Shown here: piece by piece, positions 1-6,570 of the stretch | How the letters are laid out: each line of letters starts with the position of its first letter | Position numbering within the stretch: the stretch's first letter is position 1 | Source: Streptomyces olivaceus | GTDB lineage: Bacteria > Actinomycetota > Actinomycetes > Streptomycetales > Streptomycetaceae | Assembly (NCBI RefSeq): GCF_000721235.1 | Contig: NZ_JOFH01000064.1 | Coordinates: 1-19,401, forward strand | Direction: 5' to 3' | DNA: 19,401 nucleotides | The notes under the pieces: model-generated | The model's input: the letters and a program-made list of their open reading frames with translations, nothing else | What the model was told of the DNA's origin: nothing | Databases searched by the model: none | Program-made: the position numbers and the translations under genes

Positions 1-2
1 GA

Positions 3-86
3 CGCTACGAACGCAAGGCCGACCACTTCCTCGCGTTCACCAGCATCGCCTGCACCCTCATCTGCTACCGCAGACTCACCAAATGA
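3..86 (+). CDS. Transposase, C-terminal fragment cut by the window edge
   Basis: The frame opening at base 3 reads 27 residues to a TGA at 84-86 and ends in ACTLICYRRLTK. The sequence RYERKADHFLAF followed by a short hydrophobic helix looks like the extreme C terminus of IS5-type DDE transposases common in Streptomyces. The bases right after the stop (GAGATGACTTCTTAG, 85-99) are AT-richer than their surroundings and sit where such an element would have its terminal inverted repeat. The other end is outside the window, so this cannot be confirmed. Whether the element is intact is unknown. It probably marks the left boundary of the cluster or a past rearrangement there. The family is recalled from the look of the C terminus, not from a search. 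Confidence 0.6.
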   Translation, partial: RYERKADHFLAFTSIACTLICYRRLTK

Positions 87-162
87 GATGACTTCTTAGT
101 GACGACCGCTCGTCACTCCCGCGGCCTCTCGCGCCGACACGTGACCGACGAGGGAGACATCG

Positions 163-549
163 ATGTCCCAGCAGGCCAACGAAGCCATGGCGGAACGCCT
201 CACCGACCTCTACAACACCGACGTGCACGCCATGATCGACCAGTGCTACCCGCAGGACCTCCGGATCAGTGTCAACGGCGTCCTCGCGCTCACCGACCGC
301 GACAAGTTCCACCGGGTCGAATCCCGGATCCTCGGTATCGCGCCCGACCGCCGGGCCGCGATCAGCCGCCTCCTGCACACCGGTGACGACACCGTCACTG
401 CCGAAGGCACCTGTACCTTCACCGACACCGCGTCCGGCGCCACCCGCCGCACGTACTGGTGCTCGATCTGGACGTTCACCGACGGCCTCGTCACCTCCGA
501 CAGCACCTACCTCGACGTCTCCGTGTGGAGCGGCGACGGCACCTCGTGA
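163..549 (+). CDS. NTF2/SnoaL-like small protein
   Basis: This 128-aa protein begins at an ATG with an AGGGAG box at 151-156, seven bases upstream. It has the look of the SnoaL-like/NTF2 cone fold. An N-terminal helix pair (AERLTDLYNTDVHAMIDQCY, residues 10-29) is followed by a strand and a central DRDKFHRVESRILGI segment. Alternating strands come next (TVTAEGTCTFTD, then RRTYWCSIWTFTDGLVTSDSTYLD, residues 95-118). The aromatic-rich end with F-T-D-G-L-V is typical of the family. Members include polyketide and steroid isomerases, cyclases and hydroxylase-like proteins, but many have no known activity. It stands alone between the transposase remnant and a long noncoding stretch, so membership in the cluster is uncertain. 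The fold assignment is fairly secure. No specific reaction can be assigned. Confidence 0.7.
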   Translation: MSQQANEAMAERLTDLYNTDVHAMIDQCYPQDLRISVNGVLALTDRDKFHRVESRILGIAPDRRAAISRLLHTGDDTVTAEGTCTFTDTASGATRRTYWCSIWTFTDGLVTSDSTYLDVSVWSGDGTS

Positions 550-1270
550 CGGGCGACCGGACACAGCGCGCGGGTACGGCGGCCCGACCGCCACCACAAA
601 CAGCTCCGGCAAGCGCCGCCCGCAATGAGCAGGCCCTGGCAACTCACAGGGTATTTCAGGTCTGCTGAAGCGACGTGTCGCTTTCATTTATGAGCGACTT
701 TCAACATTTCCAGCTCTGTAAACTGAGTAATGCGCGCGTCAGCCATCGGGGACCGCTCAGTTTCAGCCGGGGAGCGGTGAACTCGGGTCGCGGCCGCGGT
801 ATGCGGCGCTGCGGGGGAACGCCGGCCCGGGCGGACACGGGCGCATCGGTGAACGCTCTGATCATCTGACGCACCAGACCGGTGCCACCCCCGGAAAGGT
901 GATCGCCCGCGACGATGTACAGGGCGCACTGCCAGGCACGAAGACTCAGACGATGCTTTTCGGGATCAGACGTCCGGAGGATCGGCCGGTGATCGTTCCC
1001 GTGTCCGGACGCTCACTCCGGCACCGCTTCGAGTATCCGGAGCAGGTGGAAGCCCGTGCACCACTTCTCGGGCCGCGACCGGGTCCATGGCCGGAAAGCG
1101 CCCTTGCGGCAGCCTCACCTCAGCCGCGAGACTCGCCGACAGCGCTTGTCAGGATCACAACGTGGCCCTGGAATCGGGAGTTCCCACGCGGCTACGTTGT
1201 AATTCCGGACTGCGCCTCACAGGCCCGCCCGAACAACAGTGGGTTTTGGATTCTAACGGGGGAAACAGAA
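550..1270. other. Long stretch without a convincing gene
   Basis: I see no ORF here with both a credible ribosome binding site and typical codon bias. The frames that are open on either strand look like chance. The segment 640-730 is clearly AT-richer than the rest of the window and contains the operator-like repeat listed separately. A 7-bp inverted repeat (ACCGCTC 752-758 and GAGCGGT 772-778) could form a hairpin but has no T-tract. The hexamer TCCGGA occurs at 973, 1004 and 1036. The region probably holds the control sequences of the downstream regulator. Confidence 0.5.
668..698. promoter_or_regulatory. Operator-like inverted repeat with third half-site
   Basis: AAGCGAC (668-674) and GTCGCTT (677-683) form an inverted repeat around a GT centre, and a third copy of the half-site, AGCGAC, follows at 693-698. 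The surrounding DNA is AT-rich. This arrangement suits binding of a dimeric regulator. As RNA, AAGCGA/TCGCTT with a 4-base loop and a following TCATTT could instead be a weak terminator for the gene ending at 549. No bound protein is known. Confidence 0.35.
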
Positions 1271-1534
1271 GTGAGGATCAAGCGCGCCGCTCTCGGCGGC
1301 ATTGCCAAACGTGTCCACCCAGTCAGCCCGACCTCCGGCCGAGTTGCAGTCGCACTCGCCGTACCCGCTTCGAACGCGGCGCAGGTCGGCGCCCACAGCG
1401 CCACGGAACTCTCCCTGGTCGGCGATGCCGGACGCACGGCGGTCGCCGCCCGGCACCTCGGCAGGGCCACCAGCACCCTTGCCGTCCCCGCGGGCAGCTA
1501 TGGCATCGCCCTGACTCTGGAGGCCACGGATTGA
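1271..1534 (+). CDS. Unknown 87-aa protein coupled to the SARP gene
   Basis: A GTG start at 1271 follows a GGGGGAAA box (about 1257-1264) and opens an 87-residue ORF. The product begins MRIKRAALGGIAKRV and is rich in Ala, Val and Gly, with no cysteine, signal peptide or membrane helix. Its hydrophobic residues alternate as in beta strands (for example GRVAVALAVPAS and TSTLAVPAGSYGIALTLEA). I do not recognise a family. Its TGA (1532-1534) overlaps the TTG start of the SARP gene (1531-1533), an arrangement that suggests translational coupling. The frame is open further upstream to 899, but that part lacks a good start signal. The good ribosome binding site and the stop/start overlap favour a real gene, but a noncoding leader remains possible. 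Confidence 0.5.
   Translation: MRIKRAALGGIAKRVHPVSPTSGRVAVALAVPASNAAQVGAHSATELSLVGDAGRTAVAARHLGRATSTLAVPAGSYGIALTLEATD
1519..1523 (+). promoter_or_regulatory. Ribosome binding site fixing the TTG start of the SARP gene
   Basis: GGAGG lies seven bases before the TTG at 1531. It sits inside the end of the preceding ORF and decides the start of a gene whose frame stays open for 444 bases further upstream. Confidence 0.7.
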
Positions 1535-2355
1535 GGTACGAGCTTCTGGGCCCTGTTCGCATCTCGGTCGCCGACGAGACGTCCTCGGTCGGAACGTACA
1601 AGATGGAAGTCCTGTTGAGGACGCTGCTGGTCCGCAAGGGCCAGGTCGTCTCGCTCGACCAGCTGACGCAGGAGCTGTGGGGCGCGGCCCCGCCCGTGCG
1701 GGCGGGGGCTTCGCTGCACGTCTACGTGTCGCAGCTCCGGAAGATCCTCAACAAGTCCTCCCTCACCAAGGACTGCATCACCACCCGTTCCCCCGGCTAC
1801 GTCCTGGACTTGGGACTCGACGAACTCGACCTCGACCTGTTCACGGCCCTCTCGGAGAAGGGCCGGCTGCAGATGGGCATGAGCAACCACGCCGGGGCGG
1901 CCGAGAGCCTGGCGCAGGCGCTGGCGCTGTGGCGCGAACCCGTGCACGCGTCGTCCTTCGAGGGACCGATCATCCAGGAATTCGCCAACGGGGCCGAGGA
2001 ACTGCGCGTCGAGTGCGTGGAACTCCTGGCCCGCTCGCTGCTGGCGTCGGACCAGGCCCGGGAAGCCATCCGCATCCTCTACTCGCTCACCGTCGAGTAC
2101 CCGCTGCGGGAGGATTTCTACGCCCTGCTCATGGAGGCGCTCAGCCGGTCCGGGCGCCGGGCGGACGCATTGAGGGTCTACCAGACCGCGCGCAAGATCA
2201 TGCGCGAGGAGTTGGGTCTGGAGCCGTGTCGTTTCCTGCAGGAAACACAGGAGTTCATCCTGAACGACCGGCTGGACGAGCTCCATTTCACGCGTACGGT
2301 CAACGGCGGCAAGACGCATCACCGCCACCTGACCGTCGACACCGTCACCTCATGA
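1531..2355 (+). CDS. SARP-family pathway-specific activator
   Basis: This is a 274-aa transcription factor of the Streptomyces antibiotic regulatory protein family, the small DnrI/ActII-ORF4 type without an ATPase domain. The N-terminal OmpR-like winged helix covers about residues 1-95: it opens RYELLGPVRISV, continues with the helix VVSLDQLTQELWG, and has the recognition region ASLHVYVSQLRKIL and the wing TTRSPGYVLDL. The bacterial transcriptional activation domain (about 100-245) has the expected helical repeats and ends ALRVYQTARKIMREELGLEP. The rare TTG start is chosen because GGAGG lies seven bases upstream and because the product then begins exactly where family members do. It overlaps the stop of the 87-aa ORF. 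Such proteins bind direct heptamer repeats with about an 11-bp period next to the -35 region of cluster promoters and switch the cluster on. I saw no TTA codon in frame. Confidence 0.93.
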   Translation: MRYELLGPVRISVADETSSVGTYKMEVLLRTLLVRKGQVVSLDQLTQELWGAAPPVRAGASLHVYVSQLRKILNKSSLTKDCITTRSPGYVLDLGLDELDLDLFTALSEKGRLQMGMSNHAGAAESLAQALALWREPVHASSFEGPIIQEFANGAEELRVECVELLARSLLASDQAREAIRILYSLTVEYPLREDFYALLMEALSRSGRRADALRVYQTARKIMREELGLEPCRFLQETQEFILNDRLDELHFTRTVNGGKTHHRHLTVDTVTS

Positions 2356-2440
2356 CCCCGCCGTCGTTCCGTTCGGCGCTCGGTTGATTCCTGCCCATCC
2401 CCGCAGCCGCCATTCCTACCTGCTGAAGAAGGAAGACACC

Positions 2441-3049
2441 GTGCCCGGTATTGAGGTATCGGAAACGTCCATCCCCGGGGCGTACCGAATCAGCACGAGT
2501 CACCTACCGGACCGGCGAGGCCACTTCTACGAGGCGTGGCAGTTCAGCGAACTCCTCCGGCAGGCCGGCCACCGTTTCGAGATCCGGCAGGTGAACTACT
2601 CGGTCTCCAGGAAGAACACGCTTCGCGGAATTCACGGCACCACGATTCCGCCCGGCCAGACGAAGCTGGTCACCTGCGTGCGAGGGGCGGCCATGGACGT
2701 GGCGGTCGACCTCAGGGTCGGCTCGCCGACGTTCGGCCGGTACGACGTGACCCTGCAGGAGGCGTCAGCCGGAGTCGGCGTCTACCTCGCCGACGGCATC
2801 GGCCACGCGTTCCTCGCCCTGACCGACGACACGTGCATGAACTACCTCTGCGGCGCGGAGTACGTTCCGGGCACGATGATCGACGTCCAGGCGCTCGATC
2901 CCGCGATCGGAATCCCCTGGGAACTGGACGGCCCGCCGATCACGTCGGACAAGGACGCGGCAGCCCCCACCCTCGCCGAGGCGGTCGAGCGCGGCCTGCT
3001 CCCCACCTACGAACAGGCGTTGGCGTCCGCCGAACCGCATCCCGTCTGA
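2441..3049 (+). CDS. dTDP-4-keto-6-deoxysugar 3,5- or 5-epimerase (RmlC-like)
   Basis: A 202-aa cupin enzyme that epimerises dTDP-4-keto-6-deoxyhexoses. The GTG start at 2441 is chosen over the ATG at 2384 because of the AAGAAGGAAG box at 2426-2435 and because the product then begins like known members (PGIEVSETSIPGAYRI). Family features are RGHFYEAW (26-33), QVNYSVS (50-56), LRGIH with the catalytic His65, Lys75 in GQTKLVTC, VVD-like MDVAVDLRVGSPTFGR (85-100), the tyrosines at 135 and 141 in NYLCGAEYVPG, and the C-terminal SDKDAAAPTL. The overall pattern resembles EvaD- and ChmJ-type enzymes of deoxysugar pathways rather than primary-metabolism RmlC. Whether it inverts C-3, C-5 or both cannot be told from sequence alone. 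It follows the SARP gene by 85 bases and precedes the 3-ketoreductase. In dideoxysugar pathways such an enzyme usually switches a D-sugar to an L-sugar. Confidence 0.88.
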   Translation: MPGIEVSETSIPGAYRISTSHLPDRRGHFYEAWQFSELLRQAGHRFEIRQVNYSVSRKNTLRGIHGTTIPPGQTKLVTCVRGAAMDVAVDLRVGSPTFGRYDVTLQEASAGVGVYLADGIGHAFLALTDDTCMNYLCGAEYVPGTMIDVQALDPAIGIPWELDGPPITSDKDAAAPTLAEAVERGLLPTYEQALASAEPHPV

Positions 3050-3126
3050 GGCGGCGCGTCCTCCCGCGCGCGTGGCCGGAACGCCACGTCGCGCGCCGTC
3101 GGCGAGTCACTACCGCAATCTTGTGC

Positions 3127-3132
3127 AGGGAG
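3127..3132 (+). promoter_or_regulatory. Ribosome binding site deciding the ketoreductase start
   Basis: AGGGAG lies five bases before the ATG at 3138. The reading frame also has an ATG at 3072, but that one has no comparable box and would add 22 residues absent from the family. Confidence 0.6.
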
Positions 3133-3137
3133 TTCTG

Positions 3138-4136
3138 ATGGAGCGTTCGAGAAGCCTCACCCCGGTTCGAGTCGGAGTGATCGGATGTGCCGACATCGCA
3201 TGGCGGCGCGCACTGCCCGCGCTGGAGGCCGAACCGCTCACCGAAGTGGCGGCGATCGCCAGCCGGGGATGGGACCGGGCGCAGCGCTTCACCGACCGGT
3301 TCGGCGGCGAGCCCGTGGAGGGCTACGCCGCTCTGCTGGAACGTGACGACATCGACGCCGTGTACGTCCCGCTGCCGGCCGTGCTGCACGCCGAGTGGAT
3401 CGACCGGGCGCTGCGCGCGGGCAAGCACGTCCTCGCGGAGAAGCCGCTCACCACCGACCGGGACCAGGCCGAGCGGCTGTTCGCGCTCGCCGCGGAACGG
3501 GAACTGCTGCTGATGGAGAACTTCATGTTCCTCCACCATTCTCAGCACGAGCGGGTCGCGGCCATGCTCGCGGACGGCGTCATCGGCGAACTCCGGTCGT
3601 TCGCCGCCAGCTTCACGATCCCGCCCAAGCCGCAGGGTGACATCCGGTACCAGGCCGACGTCGGCGGCGGCGCACTGCTGGACATCGGTGTGTACCCGAT
3701 TCGCGCAGCCGGCTTCTTCCTCGGCATGGACCTCGATGTCGCGGGCGCCGTCCTCCGCCACGAGCGGTCCCACGACGTCGTGGTCGGCGGCACCGCGCTC
3801 ATGACCACCGGTCAGGGGGTGACCGCTCAGCTCACGTTCGGCATGGAGCACTCCTACACCAACAGCTACGAGTTCAGAGGCAGCACCGGCCGCCTCTGGC
3901 TGAACCGCGTCTTCACTCCCCCGGCGACCTACCAGCCGGTCGTCCATGTCGAACAGCAGGACCACGCCGAGCAGTTCGTACTGCCCCCGGAGGACCAGTT
4001 CGCCAAGAGCATCCGTGCGTTCGCCCAGGCCGTTCTCGGCGGAGAGCACCCCGAGGACTGGTCGCGTAACTCGGTGAAGCAGGCGTCCCTGGTGGACGCC
4101 GTCCGGGCGAACTCGCGCGACATCCACTTTCCCTGA
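3138..4136 (+). CDS. dTDP-sugar C-3 ketoreductase (Gfo/Idh/MocA family, KijD10-like)
   Basis: This 332-aa NAD(P)H-dependent oxidoreductase has an N-terminal Rossmann fold (VRVGVIGCADIAWRRALPAL, residues 10-29) and a C-terminal alpha/beta substrate domain. The catalytic pair of the sugar 3-ketoreductases is visible: Lys102 in the AEKPL motif and Tyr186 in DIGVYPI. Position and spacing match KijD10 of the kijanimicin cluster as I recall it. Such enzymes reduce the 3-keto group of dTDP-3,4-diketo-2,6-dideoxyglucose, the unstable product of a 2,3-dehydratase, to give a 3-hydroxy sugar on the way to olivose, oliose or digitoxose. No 2,3-dehydratase is present in the window, so it must be encoded elsewhere. 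The gene follows the epimerase with an 88-base gap and ends just before a strong terminator, so the two probably form one unit with the SARP gene. Confidence 0.88.
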   Translation: MERSRSLTPVRVGVIGCADIAWRRALPALEAEPLTEVAAIASRGWDRAQRFTDRFGGEPVEGYAALLERDDIDAVYVPLPAVLHAEWIDRALRAGKHVLAEKPLTTDRDQAERLFALAAERELLLMENFMFLHHSQHERVAAMLADGVIGELRSFAASFTIPPKPQGDIRYQADVGGGALLDIGVYPIRAAGFFLGMDLDVAGAVLRHERSHDVVVGGTALMTTGQGVTAQLTFGMEHSYTNSYEFRGSTGRLWLNRVFTPPATYQPVVHVEQQDHAEQFVLPPEDQFAKSIRAFAQAVLGGEHPEDWSRNSVKQASLVDAVRANSRDIHFP

Positions 4137-4162
4137 CCCCGGCGGCGCCTCTTTCCGCGACG

Positions 4163-4202
4163 AACCGTCCTCCTCCAGTCGGTCTGGAGGGGGGCGGTTT
4201 TT
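4163..4202 (+). terminator. Strong intrinsic terminator
   Basis: A 16-base arm (4163-4178, starting AACCGTCC) pairs with 4184-4199 (ending GGCGGTT) through Watson-Crick and a few G-U pairs around a TCGGT loop. It is followed by TTTTT (4198-4202, overlapping the last stem pairs). It lies 27 bases after the ketoreductase stop and separates the regulator/epimerase/ketoreductase unit from the rmlA unit. Confidence 0.85.
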
Positions 4203-4281
4203 CGCGCGCCGACAGAGGTGACCAGCGACGAAGCACGGGGCGCGACATCACCCAAGGTCTGGGCAAGGCTCGTTCCAGGCT

Positions 4282-4327
4282 GCTCTTAGAGCCTCTTAAG
4301 AAGCCTTTTGTGTCGCGTCATTAGGGT
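4282..4327 (+). promoter_or_regulatory. Possible SARP-type promoter for the rmlA unit
   Basis: Imperfect direct repeats GCTCTTA (4282-4288), CCTCTTA (4292-4298) and CCTTTTG (4304-4310) are spaced 10 and 12 bases apart. They precede a TAGGGT -10-like hexamer at 4322-4327 with no recognisable -35. SARP-dependent promoters have heptamer repeats with about an 11-bp period in place of a good -35 box. The repeats here are imperfect and not GC-rich like the classical TCGAG type, so this is a weak call. Confidence 0.25.
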
Positions 4328-4452
4328 GATCGTAACTGTTGAGGTATTTCAACTGGCAGTGAGCATCATCCCGAGTCGTCCGGCGGACAGGTCTCGGCGG
4401 GTGGTGAGGGGGTTGATGCGATGTTCGCGGCCGGACGCACTGGCCGACGGCC

Positions 4453-4472
4453 CGAGCACCGCGCGGTGCTCG
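4453..4472. promoter_or_regulatory. Perfect 20-bp palindrome upstream of rmlA
   Basis: CGAGCACCGC at 4453-4462 is followed immediately by its exact reverse complement at 4463-4472. The palindrome ends 101 bases before the rmlA start and lies downstream of the possible promoter. Because it has no central spacer and no T-tract, it looks more like an operator for a dimeric repressor than a terminator. Confidence 0.45.
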
Positions 4473-4573
4473 CCCGCGGCGAGTTCGGACGGGGGCGGTG
4501 ACACACCCAGGCAGTCACGCGTTGTCAGCGATTACAGCCCGCCACTCAGCCCATGACGACAGAGGTGCCACCC

Positions 4574-5470
4574 GTGAAGGGAATCATTCTGGCCGGAGGA
4601 ACGGGAACGCGCCTCTATCCGCTGACCTCCGCCCTCTCCAAGCAATTGCTCCCGGTGTACGACAAGCCCATGATCTACTACCCGCTGTCGACTCTCATGC
4701 TGGGCGGTGTGCGGGACTTCCTCGTCATTTCGACGCCGACGGATCTGCCACTCTTCCGGAAGGTGCTCGGTGACGGCGCGGAGCTCGGCCTGCGGATCTC
4801 CTACGCGGAGCAGCCGCTGGCCGCCGGTATCGCCGACGCCTTCCGGGTGGGGGCCGAGTTCGTCGGCTCCGACCCGGTGTCCCTGATCCTGGGCGACAAC
4901 ATCTTCCACTCCCCGGAGCTGCCGGACGTCCTGGCGCGCAGCATGAAGGACGTCGACGGCTGCACCCTGTTCGGCCACACGGTCGCCGACCCCCGGCCCT
5001 ACGGCGTGGTGGAGAAGGCTCCCGACGGAAGCGTGCTCGGGATCGAGGAGAAACCGTCCCGGCCGCGCGGTTCGGAGATCGCGACGGGTCTGTACGTCTA
5101 CTCCAACGACGTCGTGGAGACAGCGCATCGCATCACGCCGTCGGCGCGCGGGGAACTCGAGATCACCGATGTGAACCGGGTCTATCTGGCGCAGGGCAGG
5201 GCGCGGCTCCACTCGCTCGGGCCGGGCAGCACGTGGCTCGACGCCGGCACCTACGACGGCCTGCTCGACGCGGCGCGTTTCGTGCGGGAGCAGCAGAGCG
5301 CCGGCGGCCGGATCGCCTGCCTGGAGGAGATAGCGCTCCGCATGGGCTACATCGACGCCGCGGCATGCTACTCGCTCGGGAAGAAGCACAAGAACTCAGG
5401 ATACGGCCGGTACGTGATGGAGATTTCCAGCAACACCGACTGGGGCAGGTTGACTTATGTCGCGCAGTAA
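4574..5470 (+). CDS. rmlA: Glucose-1-phosphate thymidylyltransferase
   Basis: This enzyme joins glucose-1-phosphate and dTTP to give dTDP-glucose, the first step of all dTDP-deoxysugar pathways. The 298-aa product begins MKGIILAGGTGTRLYPLT, with the nucleotide-binding GGTGTRL at 8-14 and Lys23 in SKQLLPVYDKPM. The metal-binding Asp108 lies in LILGDNIFHS, and VEKAPDG, IEEKPSRP and DAGTYDGL follow. I prefer the GTG at 4574, with AGAGG at 4561-4565, over the ATG at 4553. The latter would add seven residues, has no visible ribosome binding site, and the family normally starts at MKGI. It heads the long sugar-gene unit, and its last 14 bases overlap the start of rmlB. The close match over the whole length leaves little doubt about function. 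Confidence 0.95.
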   Translation: MKGIILAGGTGTRLYPLTSALSKQLLPVYDKPMIYYPLSTLMLGGVRDFLVISTPTDLPLFRKVLGDGAELGLRISYAEQPLAAGIADAFRVGAEFVGSDPVSLILGDNIFHSPELPDVLARSMKDVDGCTLFGHTVADPRPYGVVEKAPDGSVLGIEEKPSRPRGSEIATGLYVYSNDVVETAHRITPSARGELEITDVNRVYLAQGRARLHSLGPGSTWLDAGTYDGLLDAARFVREQQSAGGRIACLEEIALRMGYIDAAACYSLGKKHKNSGYGRYVMEISSNTDWGRLTYVAQ

Positions 5471-6491
5471 CCGTGTGGCCGTCACCGGAGGCGCCGGGTT
5501 CATCGGTTCGCACTACGTGCGGCAGATCCTCTCGGGCGCGTACCCGGAATTCGCCGACGCCTCCGTCGTCGTCCTCGACAAGCTGACCTACGCGGGCAAC
5601 GAGGAGAACCTGGCTCCGGTCTCCGCCGACCGGCGGTTCGAGCTGGTGGTCGGAGACGTCTGCGACGCGGACCTGCTGGCCGACGTGCTGCCGGGCGTGG
5701 ACGTCGTGGTGCACTTCGCCGCGGAGTCCCACGTGGACCGCTCGATCACCGGCCCGGCCGATTTCATGCACACCAACGTGCAGGGCACCCACACCGTACT
5801 GAACGCCTGCCTGGACGCGGGCGTGCGGCGGGTCGTGCAGGTGTCGACCGACGAGGTCTACGGCTCGATCGACGCCGGTTCCTGGACCGAGGACCACCCG
5901 CTCGAACCGAACTCGCCGTACTCGGCGTCCAAGGCGAGCGCGGACCTCGTCGCGCGCTCCTACTTCCGGACCTACGGACTCCCGGTGTGCGTCACGCGGT
6001 GCTCGAACAACTACGGCCGCTACCAGTTCCCCGAGAAGATCATTCCGCTGTTCATCACGAACCTGCTGGAGGGCGAGGAGCTCCCGCTGTACGGGGACGG
6101 CAGCAACGTGCGCGACTGGCTCCACGTGGACGATCACTGCCGCGCCATCCAGCTGGTGGTGGAGGGCGGCCGCCCGGGTGACGTCTACAACATCGGCGGG
6201 GGGACGGAGCTCACCAACCGCGACCTCACGGCGCAGCTGCTGAAGGAGACGGGCTCGGACTGGTCCTCGGTGCGGCACGTTCCCGACCGTCCGGGCCACG
6301 ACCAGCGGTATTCGGTGGACTGGACGAAGATCAAGAACGAGCTGGGCTACACACCGCGCGTCGACCTGGCGGACGGACTCGCCGACACGGTCCGCTGGTA
6401 CGTGGAGAACGAGGCCTGGTGGGGACCGCTCCGCCGGACGGCGCCCCAGCGGCACACCGGACCCCACTCCCCCACCGGAGTGACGGCCTGA
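5457..6491 (+). CDS. rmlB: dTDP-glucose 4,6-dehydratase
   Basis: A 344-aa extended short-chain dehydrogenase that converts dTDP-glucose to dTDP-4-keto-6-deoxyglucose with bound NAD+. The cofactor motif GGAGFIGS is at residues 11-18. STDEVYG at 130-136 supplies the Thr-Asp-Glu catalytic set (T131, D132, E133). The YSASK motif gives Tyr155 and Lys159, and the conserved RCSNNYGRYQFPEKIIP stretch begins at 181. The C terminus carries a proline/histidine-rich tail of about 20 residues beyond the usual end. Its ATG lies inside the end of rmlA (14-base overlap), so the two are translated together. The 4-keto product is the common substrate of the epimerase, aminotransferase, methyltransferase and ketoreductase branches. 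Confidence 0.95.
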   Translation: MSRSNRVAVTGGAGFIGSHYVRQILSGAYPEFADASVVVLDKLTYAGNEENLAPVSADRRFELVVGDVCDADLLADVLPGVDVVVHFAAESHVDRSITGPADFMHTNVQGTHTVLNACLDAGVRRVVQVSTDEVYGSIDAGSWTEDHPLEPNSPYSASKASADLVARSYFRTYGLPVCVTRCSNNYGRYQFPEKIIPLFITNLLEGEELPLYGDGSNVRDWLHVDDHCRAIQLVVEGGRPGDVYNIGGGTELTNRDLTAQLLKETGSDWSSVRHVPDRPGHDQRYSVDWTKIKNELGYTPRVDLADGLADTVRWYVENEAWWGPLRRTAPQRHTGPHSPTGVTA

Positions 6492-6570
6492 CCGCGGACA
6501 CCTCCGAACACGGCCCAGAGCACGCCGCCGACCGCCGATGACCGCCGATGGAGAGAGTACGGAGCAAGTC

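Noticed and set aside
684..929. Small minus-strand ORF in the gap after the NTF2-like gene
   Set aside because: No ribosome binding site, no recognisable motif, and an Arg-rich composition typical of chance frames in GC-rich DNA.
1087..1530. Upstream extension of the SARP frame to an ATG at 1087
   Set aside because: The added residues have no family counterpart and no ribosome binding site, while TTG 1531 has GGAGG at the right distance and gives the normal SARP N terminus.
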